Numbered from the stretch's first letter, positions 7,944 to 17,440 are shown. The stretch is 64,000 nt of DNA from Thauera sedimentorum (GCF_014489115.1 NZ_JACTAH010000001.1:1674001-1738000); one strand, 5' to 3'. Notes: generated by a model not told the origin, from the sequence alone. Program-made: numbers and translations.

Positions 7944-10022
7944 GTGGACGGGCTGTCGCACGGCGGGTTGATCGCCTTGCGGGCGGCGCAAGCCGGTCTC
8001 GCGCCGGATTCCGACCTGCCGGTGGACCGCTGGGCGGATGCGCACATGATCCTGCCGCAAGGCAAGAGCGCCGAGCCCGGCCGCTACCGCACCGAGCGCA
8101 CCCCGTTCGCCCGGCAGATCATGCGCAGCCTGTCGCCCTCCCACCCCTGCCGGCGGGTGGTGGTCAACGGCCCGTCGCAGTTGCTCAAGACGCAGACCGC
8201 GCTCAACTGGATCGGCTCGATCATCTGCCAGGCGCCCGCAAACGTGCTGGTGCTTCTACCCACAGCCAACATCGCCAAGCGCGTCTCCGCGCGGATCTCG
8301 GACGCCATCAAGCTGGTGCCCGAACTGCGCGAGCGGGTCGCGGCCCCGCGTAGCCGCGACAGCCGCAACACCACCGACACCAAGGAATTCGACGGCGGCA
8401 CGCTCTACATCACCACCGCGGGCAGCGCCTCGAACCTGGCCGAGATCCCGGCCCGCTACGTCTATGGCGACGAGATCGACCGCTGGGAGGGCAACGTCGG
8501 CGGCGAAGGCGACCCGGTGGAACTGGCGGAGACCCGCACCAGCACCTTCGAATACAACGCGAAGGTGCTGCTCACCAGCTCACCCACCATCGAAGGGCTG
8601 AGCCGCATCGATGCCCTGTACAACGCCGGCACGCGTAACCGCTACTGGGTGGCCTGCCCGCACTGCGACACGCACCAGGTGCTCGAATGGAGCGTGGAGG
8701 TTCGCCAGCAGGACGGCTCCACCGCCTTCGGCGGCATGCGCTGGGACAACGACGAGCGCCCGACGCGCGCCTGGTATGTGTGCCCGCACTGCGGCTGCGA
8801 GATTGACGAGGCCGACAAGGCCCGCTTCCTGCCCGACCGGGAAATGGGCGGCAGCGCAGAATGGCGCCCGGAGCAGCTCGGCGACGGCCAGACCGAGAGC
8901 TTCCACCTGAACGCCCTGTATGCCCCGCTCGGTTTCCTGTCCTGGCTATCGCTGGCCCGCCAGTACCTGAAGGCGAAGAAGCGGCTCGACCAGGGCGACC
9001 CGGAACCGATGCAGGTCTTCTACAACACCCGGCTTGCAAAGGTATGGGATGCGGCCGTGGCCTCAACCAAGGCCGAGGAGCTCCGCTCGCGGGCCGAGGC
9101 CTATCCACTCGGTATCGTGCCGCGCGGCGGCCTGGTGCTGACCGCCGCCGTCGATACCCAGCCTAGTCGCCTAGAGCTTGAGATCAAGGCCTGGGGCGAA
9201 GGGCTCGAGAACTGGGTCGTCGCCTACCGCGTACTGTGGGGCAACCCGGCGCAGGATGCGGTCTGGAAGCAACTCGACGAGATCCTGAACGCCCCCATCC
9301 TCAACCATCGCGGCGTGCCCATGCGCATCGTCGCCTGCTGCATCGACACCGGCGGCAGCAACACACAGGACGTCTACAACTTCGTGCGCAACCGCCGGCA
9401 CCGCAACATCCTCGGTATCAAGGGCGCCTCCAAACCGAACTACCCGGTGATGGCACAGCGCCCGCGCAAGGTCGACGTGTCCTGGCGAGGAAGCACCATC
9501 AGCGACGGCGCCGAACTGTGGTTCGTCGGCACCGATACGGCGAAGGACTGGATTCACGGCCGCCTGTCTCTGAACTCCGGCCCTGGTGCGTGCCACTTCT
9601 CCAAGGATCTGCCCGACGACTACTTCGACCAGGTCGTCGCAGAGAAAAAGCTGGCGCGCTACGTGAAGGGGCATGTGAAGTCCGAGTGGGTGAAGAAGCC
9701 CGGCGACCGTAACGAGGCCCTCGATACCTTCGTCTACAACCTGGCCGGCGCGTATTACCTGGGCCTCCACGCATACAGCGCTGCCGAGTGGGAGCGCGTG
9801 CGGCAGAAGGTCGAACCGGTGCAGAACGATCTGTTCTTCACTCCACCGCCAGACGCCACCGCCCCGCCGGCCAAACCGGCCACGGGTGAGCCGGCCCCGC
9901 AAGCGCCCGAGCCGCCGCCTGATCAACCCGCGCCCGTGCATCGGCCCGCCTCCCCGCCGCCGCCCGCAGCCCTGCCGCGCATGCAGCGGCGTGCGGGCCG
10001 CAGCGCTTACCTTTCCCGCTAG
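7944..10022 (+). CDS. Phage terminase large subunit, GpA family
   Basis: About 692 residues from a GTG five bases after the portal stop; a TTG at 7968 is an alternative, and the longer upstream frame lies over the portal gene. The protein packages DNA: an N-terminal ATPase with a variant Walker A (GPSQLLKT, about residues 76-83) and Walker B (YVYGDEIDRW, about 172-181). Two CxxC pairs (CPHCDTH, CPHCGCE) form a zinc site, and a C-terminal nuclease region includes IDTGGSNTQDVYNF. The last 60 residues are an unusual Pro/Ala-rich tail ending in basic residues. It belongs to the Nu1-like small subunit upstream. Confidence 0.92.
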   Translation: MDGLSHGGLIALRAAQAGLAPDSDLPVDRWADAHMILPQGKSAEPGRYRTERTPFARQIMRSLSPSHPCRRVVVNGPSQLLKTQTALNWIGSIICQAPANVLVLLPTANIAKRVSARISDAIKLVPELRERVAAPRSRDSRNTTDTKEFDGGTLYITTAGSASNLAEIPARYVYGDEIDRWEGNVGGEGDPVELAETRTSTFEYNAKVLLTSSPTIEGLSRIDALYNAGTRNRYWVACPHCDTHQVLEWSVEVRQQDGSTAFGGMRWDNDERPTRAWYVCPHCGCEIDEADKARFLPDREMGGSAEWRPEQLGDGQTESFHLNALYAPLGFLSWLSLARQYLKAKKRLDQGDPEPMQVFYNTRLAKVWDAAVASTKAEELRSRAEAYPLGIVPRGGLVLTAAVDTQPSRLELEIKAWGEGLENWVVAYRVLWGNPAQDAVWKQLDEILNAPILNHRGVPMRIVACCIDTGGSNTQDVYNFVRNRRHRNILGIKGASKPNYPVMAQRPRKVDVSWRGSTISDGAELWFVGTDTAKDWIHGRLSLNSGPGACHFSKDLPDDYFDQVVAEKKLARYVKGHVKSEWVKKPGDRNEALDTFVYNLAGAYYLGLHAYSAAEWERVRQKVEPVQNDLFFTPPPDATAPPAKPATGEPAPQAPEPPPDQPAPVHRPASPPPPAALPRMQRRAGRSAYLSR

Positions 10023-10126
10023 GAAATGCCCGAGAGATAACACCACCACCCGCCTCGACTCATGCGCATGGGCAGAGAACATTCGACGGCGCGATGCCAT
10101 GCCGCCCGCACTTCGTGACGTGATCG

Positions 10127-10155
10127 ATTACAGAGATCGCACCGTGCCGTATAAT
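10127..10155 (+). promoter_or_regulatory. Strong sigma-70-like promoter for the YjjJ-type gene
   Basis: ATTACA (10127-10132) and a perfect TATAAT (10150-10155) are separated by 17 bases in a locally AT-rich stretch; the ATG lies 33 bases after the -10 box. A short CGAT/ATCG inverted repeat (10124-10139) spans the -35 and might be an operator for the gene's own winged-helix domain. Confidence 0.65.
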
Positions 10156-10187
10156 TCAAAATTCTATTCAACAATCGATTCACGAAC

Positions 10188-11504
10188 ATGTCCGCTCATG
10201 CCGAAAATCTCCGCCTGCTCCTGAGACAAGGCCCACTGAGGGCACGGCAACTTATTGAAAAGCTTTGCGTAAGCCAGCCAACGGTGTCGCGCGCCGTGAA
10301 CGAGCTCGGCGACGACGTTGTGCGTATTGAAGCAGGCAGATCAATTCAGTACGCTTTGCGCGACTTCGATCGGGAGTTGAGTGACATTCCGGTCTATCGC
10401 GTCACTGCGGACGGCAAGCTTCGCCGTCTTGGCGTACTGATCCCAGTGCGGCCAGAAGGGTTCGTCATGCGCCAAGAAGACGGCCGCACCCTGCACAGCG
10501 ACGGCTTGCCCTGGTGGATACTGGATATGTGCCCACAGGGATTCCTTGGTCGCGCCTTCGCAGAACATCATGCCGACAGACTGGGATTGCCGCCACGGCT
10601 ATCCGAATGGTCCGATGCGCACATGTTGCGTGCGCTCTTGGCACACGGTGAAGACGTCGTGGGGAATCTCCTGTTAGGTGACGTCGCGCGCGACCGCTTC
10701 ATCAATGCTCCGGAGCCAACCCCTGTGGCCCCGGAACAGTTTCCGGCTCTTGCGGAGGCAGCTGAGCGAGGCGATTTGCCCGGATCCTCTGCCGGCGGCG
10801 AGCAACCAAAGTTTCTGGCGTTCACGTCGCAGCACGTACTCGTCAAGTTCACCTCTTCGGAGGACAACCCTGTCGCGCGCCGCTGGAGCGATCTCCTCGC
10901 AGCAGAGCATGTCGCTGCACAAGTGTTAGCTGACGCGGGGGTTCAAGCATCTCACTCTCGCTTGATCGATGTGGGGGGCCGGCGTTTTCTTGAGATCGAA
11001 CGGTTTGACCGGGTGGGTTCCCTGGGCCGTCGCGCCCTTCACTCACTTGCGTCCGTCGAAGCCGAGTTCATTGGAGACGCCCGCTCGCCGTGGCCTCTCT
11101 TAACCACGCGGCTCGCGGCGCAAGGCACTATCACGGCCGAAGCGGCGGCCGGCGCTGCCTTGCTGTATGCCTACGGAACATTGATTGGCAACACTGACAT
11201 GCACAACGGCAACCTCTCGTTCGTCAGCGAGCATGGGCGGCCATATCACCTCGCGCCAGCGTATGACATGCTGCCGATGGCGTTCCAGCCACGTAACAGC
11301 GGAGCATTGCCGGATCAGCTGCAGCCAGCACGATTACATCCAGACGTCCCGCCTGACACATGGCGTCGGGCGCTCTTGCTCGCCGAAAGATTCGTCGACG
11401 CGATGGACGGTGATCGCCGGTTTTCCGATGATTGGCGCCAGTGTCGTGACGCTCTTGTTCGCCACATGGAAGACGCACGTTTGAAGATCGACCGACTCGG
11501 CTAG
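10188..11504 (+). CDS. HipA-family kinase-like protein with N-terminal HTH (YjjJ/HipH type)
   Basis: A 438-residue protein with an N-terminal winged-helix domain (about residues 5-60, ARQLIEKLCVSQPTVSRAVN) joined to a HipA-like kinase domain. Kinase features include GSSAGGEQPKF (nucleotide loop), VLVKFTS (lysine), FLEIERFDR, the catalytic loop GNTDMHNGN near residue 335, and APAYDMLP. E. coli YjjJ (HipH) has this same HTH-HipA fusion. HipA toxins phosphorylate targets such as tRNA synthetases; the target here is unknown. There is no adjacent hipB, so the fused HTH may provide autoregulation. It has its own promoter and sits between terminase and tail genes, so it is a moron-type insertion. 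Confidence 0.85.
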   Translation: MSAHAENLRLLLRQGPLRARQLIEKLCVSQPTVSRAVNELGDDVVRIEAGRSIQYALRDFDRELSDIPVYRVTADGKLRRLGVLIPVRPEGFVMRQEDGRTLHSDGLPWWILDMCPQGFLGRAFAEHHADRLGLPPRLSEWSDAHMLRALLAHGEDVVGNLLLGDVARDRFINAPEPTPVAPEQFPALAEAAERGDLPGSSAGGEQPKFLAFTSQHVLVKFTSSEDNPVARRWSDLLAAEHVAAQVLADAGVQASHSRLIDVGGRRFLEIERFDRVGSLGRRALHSLASVEAEFIGDARSPWPLLTTRLAAQGTITAEAAAGAALLYAYGTLIGNTDMHNGNLSFVSEHGRPYHLAPAYDMLPMAFQPRNSGALPDQLQPARLHPDVPPDTWRRALLLAERFVDAMDGDRRFSDDWRQCRDALVRHMEDARLKIDRLG

Positions 11505-11558
11505 CGACTATCAGCCGAACTCGAGTATGCGTATTGCAGCGCCAAGTAGGCGCGAGAA

Positions 11559-11628
11559 GGAAATTCGTCTACAGGCGACAACCTCCCCACCCCGCCATGA
11601 TGCACTTACCAACAATGAGGACATCGAC
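11559..11628 (+). repeat. Repeated leader, copy 2 (before coiled-coil gene)
   Basis: An exact 19-base match to 6185-6203, followed 70 bases later by the ATG of the next gene, with TGAGGA as ribosome site. It lies just downstream of the inserted YjjJ-type gene and may mark the junction where the phage late operon resumes. Confidence 0.75.
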
Positions 11629-12516
11629 ATGGCGACATCCATCAAGACCCGCATCGAAGCCCTGCAGCGCGAACACGACGCGGCAGTGGCCGAGGTGGCC
11701 GACCTCGAAGCGAAGATCTCCGCGCTGGAAGCCGAGCGGGCCAGCATCAAACTTCCGACGGGCGGCCACACCTCGCAGGTCACCGAACCTGAGCGGCGCT
11801 TCTCGGCACTGGGCGGGCAGATCGAGACTGCGCGTTCGCGTGTCAATGATCTGACCCGGGACACGATCGCGGGTCTGCAAAAGCGCATGGCGTACCTTCG
11901 CAAGGTCGAGTCGTGCGGCCGCGACATGGACGCCGCCCGCACTGATTACGCGGCAGCAAAGAGTGAGATCGCCACCATCGCAGCGCGCCACACTCAGGTT
12001 CAGAACCGGCTGGCGGCGATGCAGGCGGAACAGGACACGGCTGCCGCACAGTTTGACGAAGCCGAACAGATCGCCGCGCAGGCCTACGCGCAAAGCGTCG
12101 CCGAAGGCAACGAGCGCGCGATGCAGGAAGCCGACGCCCGCCTGAAGGACGCTCAAGAGGCGCGCGCCGTCTTCGATCAGCAGGTCCGCCGCCAGCAGGC
12201 GGTGATCGACGCACTGAACGCCGAACTCACCCGACTCGAAGGCGATGAACGTGAAGCTGAGGCCCGCGCGGACGACGCCCGCAAGGCATTCGGCGCCGCG
12301 GTTCAACTCAGGTACGCCGCGCAGTGGGACGCCGCTGTCGATCAACTCGAGATTGCGGGTGCCCGGCTTGCCGCCGCCGTAAGCCTCGCAGGCGGCAGCA
12401 CCTACTATCTGTTCCGCGAGCTCAAGGTTCAGCGCCGGGAGCCCGGTATGCCTGATCTGTACGGCGAGCGCATCCTTCGCCAGGGCGAAGAGCTCGAACT
12501 GCCCGAGTCGCTCTGA
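11629..12516 (+). CDS. Coiled-coil phage protein, unknown
   Basis: A 295-residue protein that is almost entirely coiled coil (alanine/glutamate/arginine-rich heptads from about residue 5 to 225), with a short globular C-terminus (SLAGGSTYYLFRELKV...GERILRQGEEL). No known family is recognised. It lies two bases before the tape measure gene, the usual place of tail assembly chaperone or tail genes. It does not look like the G/GT chaperone pair, and no frameshift site is obvious. A structural or scaffolding role in the tail is the simplest inference. Confidence 0.6.
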   Translation: MATSIKTRIEALQREHDAAVAEVADLEAKISALEAERASIKLPTGGHTSQVTEPERRFSALGGQIETARSRVNDLTRDTIAGLQKRMAYLRKVESCGRDMDAARTDYAAAKSEIATIAARHTQVQNRLAAMQAEQDTAAAQFDEAEQIAAQAYAQSVAEGNERAMQEADARLKDAQEARAVFDQQVRRQQAVIDALNAELTRLEGDEREAEARADDARKAFGAAVQLRYAAQWDAAVDQLEIAGARLAAAVSLAGGSTYYLFRELKVQRREPGMPDLYGERILRQGEELELPESL

Positions 12517-12518
12517 CC

Positions 12519-15500
12519 ATGGCGCTGGTCAGCACCAATGAAGTCGGACTGGCGCTCTCGGCGAAAGTCGAGGGCACCAGTTCGATTCGCTCGCTCTCCG
12601 AACAACTGGCCGCCGCGGCCGAGCACGCCGGTGAAGCCTCCCCCCAGCTGAAGGCACTTGCCGCAGAAGTCGCCGCGCTCGATTCCCAGCAGGGCGCCGT
12701 CGAAACGCTCATCGCCTTGAAGCGCGAAACGGCCGTGCTCGGGCGCGAGATGGGGGCGGCGCAGGGCAACATCGATGCGCTGGCGACGAGCCTCGACGAG
12801 GCACGGACCAATGCGGCCGCGGCCGCCGAAGGGCAGGCCGATGCCGCCGCCCGGCTGGCCTCGGCGCGTAGCCGCTACGCCGAACTGAAGGACGCGGTTG
12901 CCGGCGCCAAGGCCGAGCTCAAAACGGCCCGCGCCAAGTTCCGTGAAAGCGGTGGTGCCACGGACGAGTACGCCCAGCAGGTACTGGCCGCGCGAGACAA
13001 ACTCGCCAGCTATCGCGCCGAACTGAAGACTGCCCGCACCAGTGTCGGTGAGCTGTCGGCCGAGCATCGCGCCGCCGGCAAGGCCGCCCGGGAAGCGGCC
13101 AGCGTCGAAAAGACGCTCGCGCGCGAGTACGACCAGACCATCGCCGGCGCGCGGCGCCTGTCGGCCGAACTCGGCGCGAAGAACCGCGTCATGCAGGCGA
13201 CGAGCAGTTTCCTGAAGGAAGCCGGCGTGAACACCCGAGCGCTGGGCGACGAGCAGAAGCGCCTTGCGGCTGCGGCCGACGACCTGAGCGGCCGGATCAC
13301 CAACATCCAGCGAGCCGCATCCCGCGGCGCCCAAGGCATCGATGCCATGGGCCGCGAAGCGCAGGAAGCACAGGGGGCGATGACCGCCCTGGGCGGCGCA
13401 ACCGACAGCCTGCAGATCAAGCTCTCGGGCGTCGCAAAGGCGGTGGCGGGCGTGTTCGCCATCGGCCAGGTGAAGGGCTACATCGGCGACATGATTGGCG
13501 TGGCCGACGCCTACGGTCAGATGGCCGAGCGCATCGGCATGGCCACCGCCAGCAGCGAAGAGTACGACCTGGTGCAGCGGCGCCTGCTCGACACCGCGAA
13601 CACCGTCTATCGCCCGCTCGCCGAAGCGCAGGAACTCTACATCCGCACGGCCGACGCCCTGCGCAGCATGCACTACAGCACCGAGCAGGCGCTGGACATC
13701 ACCGATTCGTTCTCCTACCTGCTCGCCACCAACGCCGCCAACGCTGAGAAGGCCGCCTCGGCGGTCAATGCCTACTCGAAGGCGGTGCAGTCGGGCAAGA
13801 TCGACGCCGACGCTTGGCAGAGCATCCTCGCCTCGATGCCCACGGTCGTCGATGCGGTCGCCACCGCCACCGGCAAGAGCGCCGAGGAAATCCGCAAGCT
13901 CGGCGTGACCGGAAAGCTGGCGCTGGCCGACCTGAACGAAGGCTTGCGCCAGACGGTGGACACCAACCGCCAGGCCACCGAGGGCATGAGTACGACCGTC
14001 ACCGATGCGCTCACCAAGCTGAGCAACACCTGGCAGGTGTACATCGGCGAGGCCAACCGGGCGAGCGGCGCAACCGAGCAGATCGCGGGGCTGATCGACA
14101 TGGTCAGCGACAACCTCGACGAGCTGGTCACGGTGGCTACCCGTGCCGGGGAGGTCATGGTGGCGGTGTTCGCCATGAAGGCCGTGCGCGCGGTGCAGGC
14201 CTTCGGCGCGGCGCAGCTTGCCGCCGTGGGCACGGTTCAGGCTCTCACCACCGCCACGAATGCGCAGGCAGCCGCTGCGGCTTCCTCCGCCCGAGGGCTG
14301 AATCTGGCCGCGGCTGCGACAGGCCTGCTCGCTGGCGCAGGCAAGGCTGCCACCGCCCCGATGATTGCCCTGACTGGCACCATCACGACCGCCACCGCGG
14401 CGATCTGGGCCAAGGTGCGTGCGCTGGGCGCGCTGCGCGTGGCGATGATCAGTTCCGGGGTGGGCGCCCTGGTGGTCGGGATTGGCACTCTCATCGGCAA
14501 GTTCACCGAAGGCAAGGCCCATGCTGATGAGCTCGGCGCGGCGGTAGACCAGGCGCTCGACCAGCCCGAGGACAAGGTCACCCCACAACTGCGCCTGCTC
14601 GCCACCGAGGCGGAAGGCGCCCGCTTCCAGCTCGCCGAGGTGCAACGGCAGTTTCAAGGCATCAACACCGATGCCGCCAGCACGGCTTCGGAGCTCAAGA
14701 AGGTCGTCGAGGCCGCGGACATTGGCAGTGCGGACGGCATCAGCAGGCTGTCGGCCGACCTCGCGCTGCTGAAGGAGTCCGCGTACGCCACCGGCGAGCA
14801 AATCGACTCGGCCCTGCGTGATCGCCTTGCCCAGCTCACGACCAAGGAATTGCGCGAGTTCGCCATTCAGGCCGAGATGGCCTTCAGCCAGGGTCACTTC
14901 GGCGCCGAGGCACTGGCCCGCATCAACGACCAGGTGCTCGCGGCGAGCTTCGCCCGGCTGGGCATCAACGCCGCGCAGGCGCTGGGGCAAGTCAGCCCGG
15001 CCGCGCAGGAAGCGATCGACGGGGTCGACGGCATCGTCCTGGCCTTGGAGCGCACCGGCGCCAGCGCCGAGCAGACAGGCGCGGCCGTCGAGGCTGCCAT
15101 CGGGCAGGCGCTGGCCAAGGCCGATAGCACTGCGGCGCTCGACGCCCTCATTGCCAAGGTCGAGGCGATGGGCCGCGCCGGCATCCTCTCCGCCGACCAG
15201 GTAGCCACCGCGCTGGACCGGATCAAGGGCAAGTCCGACGAGCTGACGCCCGGCATCAACAGCGTGGGCGAAGCACTCAAGCGCCTGGGCATCACCTCCG
15301 ACGCCGAACTGAAGAAGACCGCCGCGGGCCTGCGCGAAGCCTATGAGGCGGTCGTGAAGCTCGGTGGCTCCACCCGCGAGCAGGCCGATGCCTTCCGCCA
15401 CTACGCGGAAGCGGCCATTGCCGCCAACGGTGGTGTAGCCGACAGCGCCCTTGCGGCACAAGCTGCGCAACATGGGCTCAGCATCAAGGCGAACGAATCG

Positions 15501-16421
15501 GGCAAGGCGATCGTCAGCAGCATGACCGAGGCGGCCAGGGCCACCAGCGAGGTGGGCGACGCTGGCACGGAAGTAGCGGCCGGGTTGAGCGAAGCCGCCG
15601 CCGCAGCCAAGTCGATCGCCACCGAGGCTAAGGCCGCCGCAACCGCCGCCAAAGATGCCGCCGAATCGTTGGTCGACGCCGCCCGGCGTCACAACGACGC
15701 TGTGAGCGGTGTATCGGTGCCCTGGCTACAGGGCGCTGCAGCGGCCAGCCGATATGCCGACGAGGCGGGCCGCGCCGCACAGCGAGCAGCGGATGCGGCC
15801 AGCGCCACTGGGCTGGGAATGCGCTCTGTCGCCCATTCGATCCAGATGGGCCGACTGGCCGCACAAGAGTTCATCGAGACGATGGAGACGCTTGATCGCC
15901 GCCAGGCCGATCTCACCCAAGGCGCCAGCGACGGCGTCGAGGATCTGCGCCTGCGCCTGCTCGAACTGGAAGGAACCGAAGAGGAAGTCGACCGCGCCCG
16001 AGCTGAACGTGACAGGGCCGCACGGGAACGGCAGATCGCCCTGCTACAGATCGAAATCGAAAGGGCGAAGGTGCGGGGCGACACTGAGGAAGCGGCACGC
16101 CTTCAGCGCGATATCGGCTACCTGAAGGAACAGATCGCCCTGCTGGGCAAGATCGAGGCCGCAGAAACGCGGCGCCGGGTCGCGGCGCAGAAGCGCCAGG
16201 CTACGGAGTCCGGCAGTTCCGCGATCTCTGACGCCCCGCGGAGCGGCAACTCCGGTTCGACCTCGCCCGGGGCGATCTCCACGGCTCCTGCTTCAGTGCA
16301 CCGAGTTTCAATCACGCTGGGCAGGAGAAGTGTCGGAGTCGATACTGTCTCTTTAAGAGACGCCAACACCCTTGTCGATATTCTGAAGGAACTAGAGGGC
16401 GCCGCAGCGGTGGCTTCATAG
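12519..16421 (+). CDS. Phage tail tape measure protein
   Basis: A 1300-residue, Ala-rich, mostly helical protein. Residues about 320-540 match the conserved N-terminal tape-measure domain, with AYGQMAERIGMATASSEEYD, VYRPLAEAQELYIRTADAL, DADAWQSILASMPTVVDAVA and TVTDALTKLSNTWQVYIGEA. Hydrophobic Ala/Gly-rich stretches near 540-660 are typical of the segment that helps DNA cross the membrane. Long coiled-coil regions lie on both sides. Tape measure length sets tail length; 1300 residues would suit a long non-contractile tail. No tail tube or fibre genes accompany it here. Confidence 0.9.
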   Translation: MALVSTNEVGLALSAKVEGTSSIRSLSEQLAAAAEHAGEASPQLKALAAEVAALDSQQGAVETLIALKRETAVLGREMGAAQGNIDALATSLDEARTNAAAAAEGQADAAARLASARSRYAELKDAVAGAKAELKTARAKFRESGGATDEYAQQVLAARDKLASYRAELKTARTSVGELSAEHRAAGKAAREAASVEKTLAREYDQTIAGARRLSAELGAKNRVMQATSSFLKEAGVNTRALGDEQKRLAAAADDLSGRITNIQRAASRGAQGIDAMGREAQEAQGAMTALGGATDSLQIKLSGVAKAVAGVFAIGQVKGYIGDMIGVADAYGQMAERIGMATASSEEYDLVQRRLLDTANTVYRPLAEAQELYIRTADALRSMHYSTEQALDITDSFSYLLATNAANAEKAASAVNAYSKAVQSGKIDADAWQSILASMPTVVDAVATATGKSAEEIRKLGVTGKLALADLNEGLRQTVDTNRQATEGMSTTVTDALTKLSNTWQVYIGEANRASGATEQIAGLIDMVSDNLDELVTVATRAGEVMVAVFAMKAVRAVQAFGAAQLAAVGTVQALTTATNAQAAAAASSARGLNLAAAATGLLAGAGKAATAPMIALTGTITTATAAIWAKVRALGALRVAMISSGVGALVVGIGTLIGKFTEGKAHADELGAAVDQALDQPEDKVTPQLRLLATEAEGARFQLAEVQRQFQGINTDAASTASELKKVVEAADIGSADGISRLSADLALLKESAYATGEQIDSALRDRLAQLTTKELREFAIQAEMAFSQGHFGAEALARINDQVLAASFARLGINAAQALGQVSPAAQEAIDGVDGIVLALERTGASAEQTGAAVEAAIGQALAKADSTAALDALIAKVEAMGRAGILSADQVATALDRIKGKSDELTPGINSVGEALKRLGITSDAELKKTAAGLREAYEAVVKLGGSTREQADAFRHYAEAAIAANGGVADSALAAQAAQHGLSIKANESGKAIVSSMTEAARATSEVGDAGTEVAAGLSEAAAAAKSIATEAKAAATAAKDAAESLVDAARRHNDAVSGVSVPWLQGAAAASRYADEAGRAAQRAADAASATGLGMRSVAHSIQMGRLAAQEFIETMETLDRRQADLTQGASDGVEDLRLRLLELEGTEEEVDRARAERDRAARERQIALLQIEIERAKVRGDTEEAARLQRDIGYLKEQIALLGKIEAAETRRRVAAQKRQATESGSSAISDAPRSGNSGSTSPGAISTAPASVHRVSITLGRRSVGVDTVSLRDANTLVDILKELEGAAAVAS

Positions 16422-16450
16422 CCGCACGCGAACGCCGGACTTCACACCGA

Positions 16451-17266
16451 CTACTCACTAACTACTTCGCCGCTTCTGGGCTTCGCAGCTTCTGAGATGC
16501 GATTGACCAAGCGCAGAAACCTCTCGAGCGCATCGGCCGCAAAGGACTGGACTTGGTCGTACGGAAGAATGAGAAGTGCCGTTTTCAGGATCATGAAAAC
16601 TCGTCGCTGACGGTCGGCAAGGAACTCATGGTTCAAAGTGCTGACTCGCGGATATCCCTTCTCTCCGGCGTAGAGAATCCGATTCCTCAAGTTCGCTTCG
16701 GCCTTCAAGAACCGCAGCGTGTCTGAATAGCCCGTTGATTGCAGCAGCATCTGAATGCTACGCGACAAATCTGGAAATCCTTCCCCTTCACCTTCACGCA
16801 GCTGAAACTCAAGCGGCGGGACGGGCGCCGCAACTAGTTGCTCAGCGTCGCCATCTAGCAGGATCCCGACGACAAGACGATCCACTCCATCGACCTTCTT
16901 GATCGCCAGGCCGATCCTACGAACGCCGTCGAATTTGAATTCAGCCATGTGGTGCAAGAGAATCCGTAGAAACGGCGTGACAGCTTGCTTCTGCACATGA
17001 TCGCGTGGGTTCAGAAAGTGCGCATTCGGGTAGTGCTTCGCTAAGAGCGCCCGCATCAACCCTGAGGCCGCCTCCTCTTCTGCTGTTATTCCTCGGAACA
17101 TCGCCATTGCTGGATCCAAGTCCTGAATCAGCAATGCGCGTCTAAGATGCTCGATAGCGGATCGGAAGCAATGCCGAGCGAAACTTGGTGGCGCGGCATC
17201 GAGAAGCGCGAGTACCTTACGTTCATCCTCGGTCAGCCGCAGTTCTGGAAGGTTCGTGGAGCTCAT
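16451..17266 (-). CDS. Hypothetical protein, possible prophage cargo (HEPN-like?)
   Basis: A 271-residue protein with no confident family. It runs against the phage late genes and lies at the extreme right end of the element, next to the tRNA, where prophages often carry accessory or phage-exclusion genes. The N-terminal half is helical and contains FRGITAEEEAASGLMRALL, resembling the acidic helix of AbiV/HEPN-type proteins, followed by NPRDHVQKQAVTPFLRILL. The HEPN R-x4-6-H catalytic motif is not clear, so this resemblance is only suggestive. The middle looks beta-rich (RRIGLAIKKVDGVDRLVVGILL). Confidence 0.6.
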   Translation of the reverse strand: MSSTNLPELRLTEDERKVLALLDAAPPSFARHCFRSAIEHLRRALLIQDLDPAMAMFRGITAEEEAASGLMRALLAKHYPNAHFLNPRDHVQKQAVTPFLRILLHHMAEFKFDGVRRIGLAIKKVDGVDRLVVGILLDGDAEQLVAAPVPPLEFQLREGEGEGFPDLSRSIQMLLQSTGYSDTLRFLKAEANLRNRILYAGEKGYPRVSTLNHEFLADRQRRVFMILKTALLILPYDQVQSFAADALERFLRLVNRISEAAKPRSGEVVSE

Positions 17267-17322
17267 GCAACGAGATTAACGTTAGCCGCGAACTATGACC
17301 ACTCCATGCACCGTAATAGCGC

Positions 17323-17407
17323 TGGTGCCCGGGACGGGACTCGAACCCGTAAGCCTATCGGCGGTGGATTTTAAGTCCACTATGGTTACCAATTTCATCA
17401 CCCGGGC
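17323..17407 (-). tRNA. tRNA-Leu (UAA), complete, CCA encoded
   Basis: The reverse strand folds as a class II tRNA: acceptor arms GCCCGGG and CCCGGGC with discriminator A and encoded CCA, D-loop with TTGGTAACC, anticodon loop CTTAAAA (UAA, leucine), a long variable arm and the T-loop GGTTCGAGTCC. The variable arm and anticodon stem differ from the partial tRNA-Leu at 17576, so this is a separate gene and not a duplicate. Its location inside the apparent prophage boundary suggests it may be phage-borne. Confidence 0.93.
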
Positions 17408-17440
17408 GGCGTCGGGATTGTACCTTCCCACCTTCCGCCA

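Noticed and set aside
12429..15692. Very long open frame on the reverse strand (over 1000 codons)
   Set aside because: It is an antisense shadow of the tape measure gene caused by high GC at third positions; the translation is low-complexity and matches no family.
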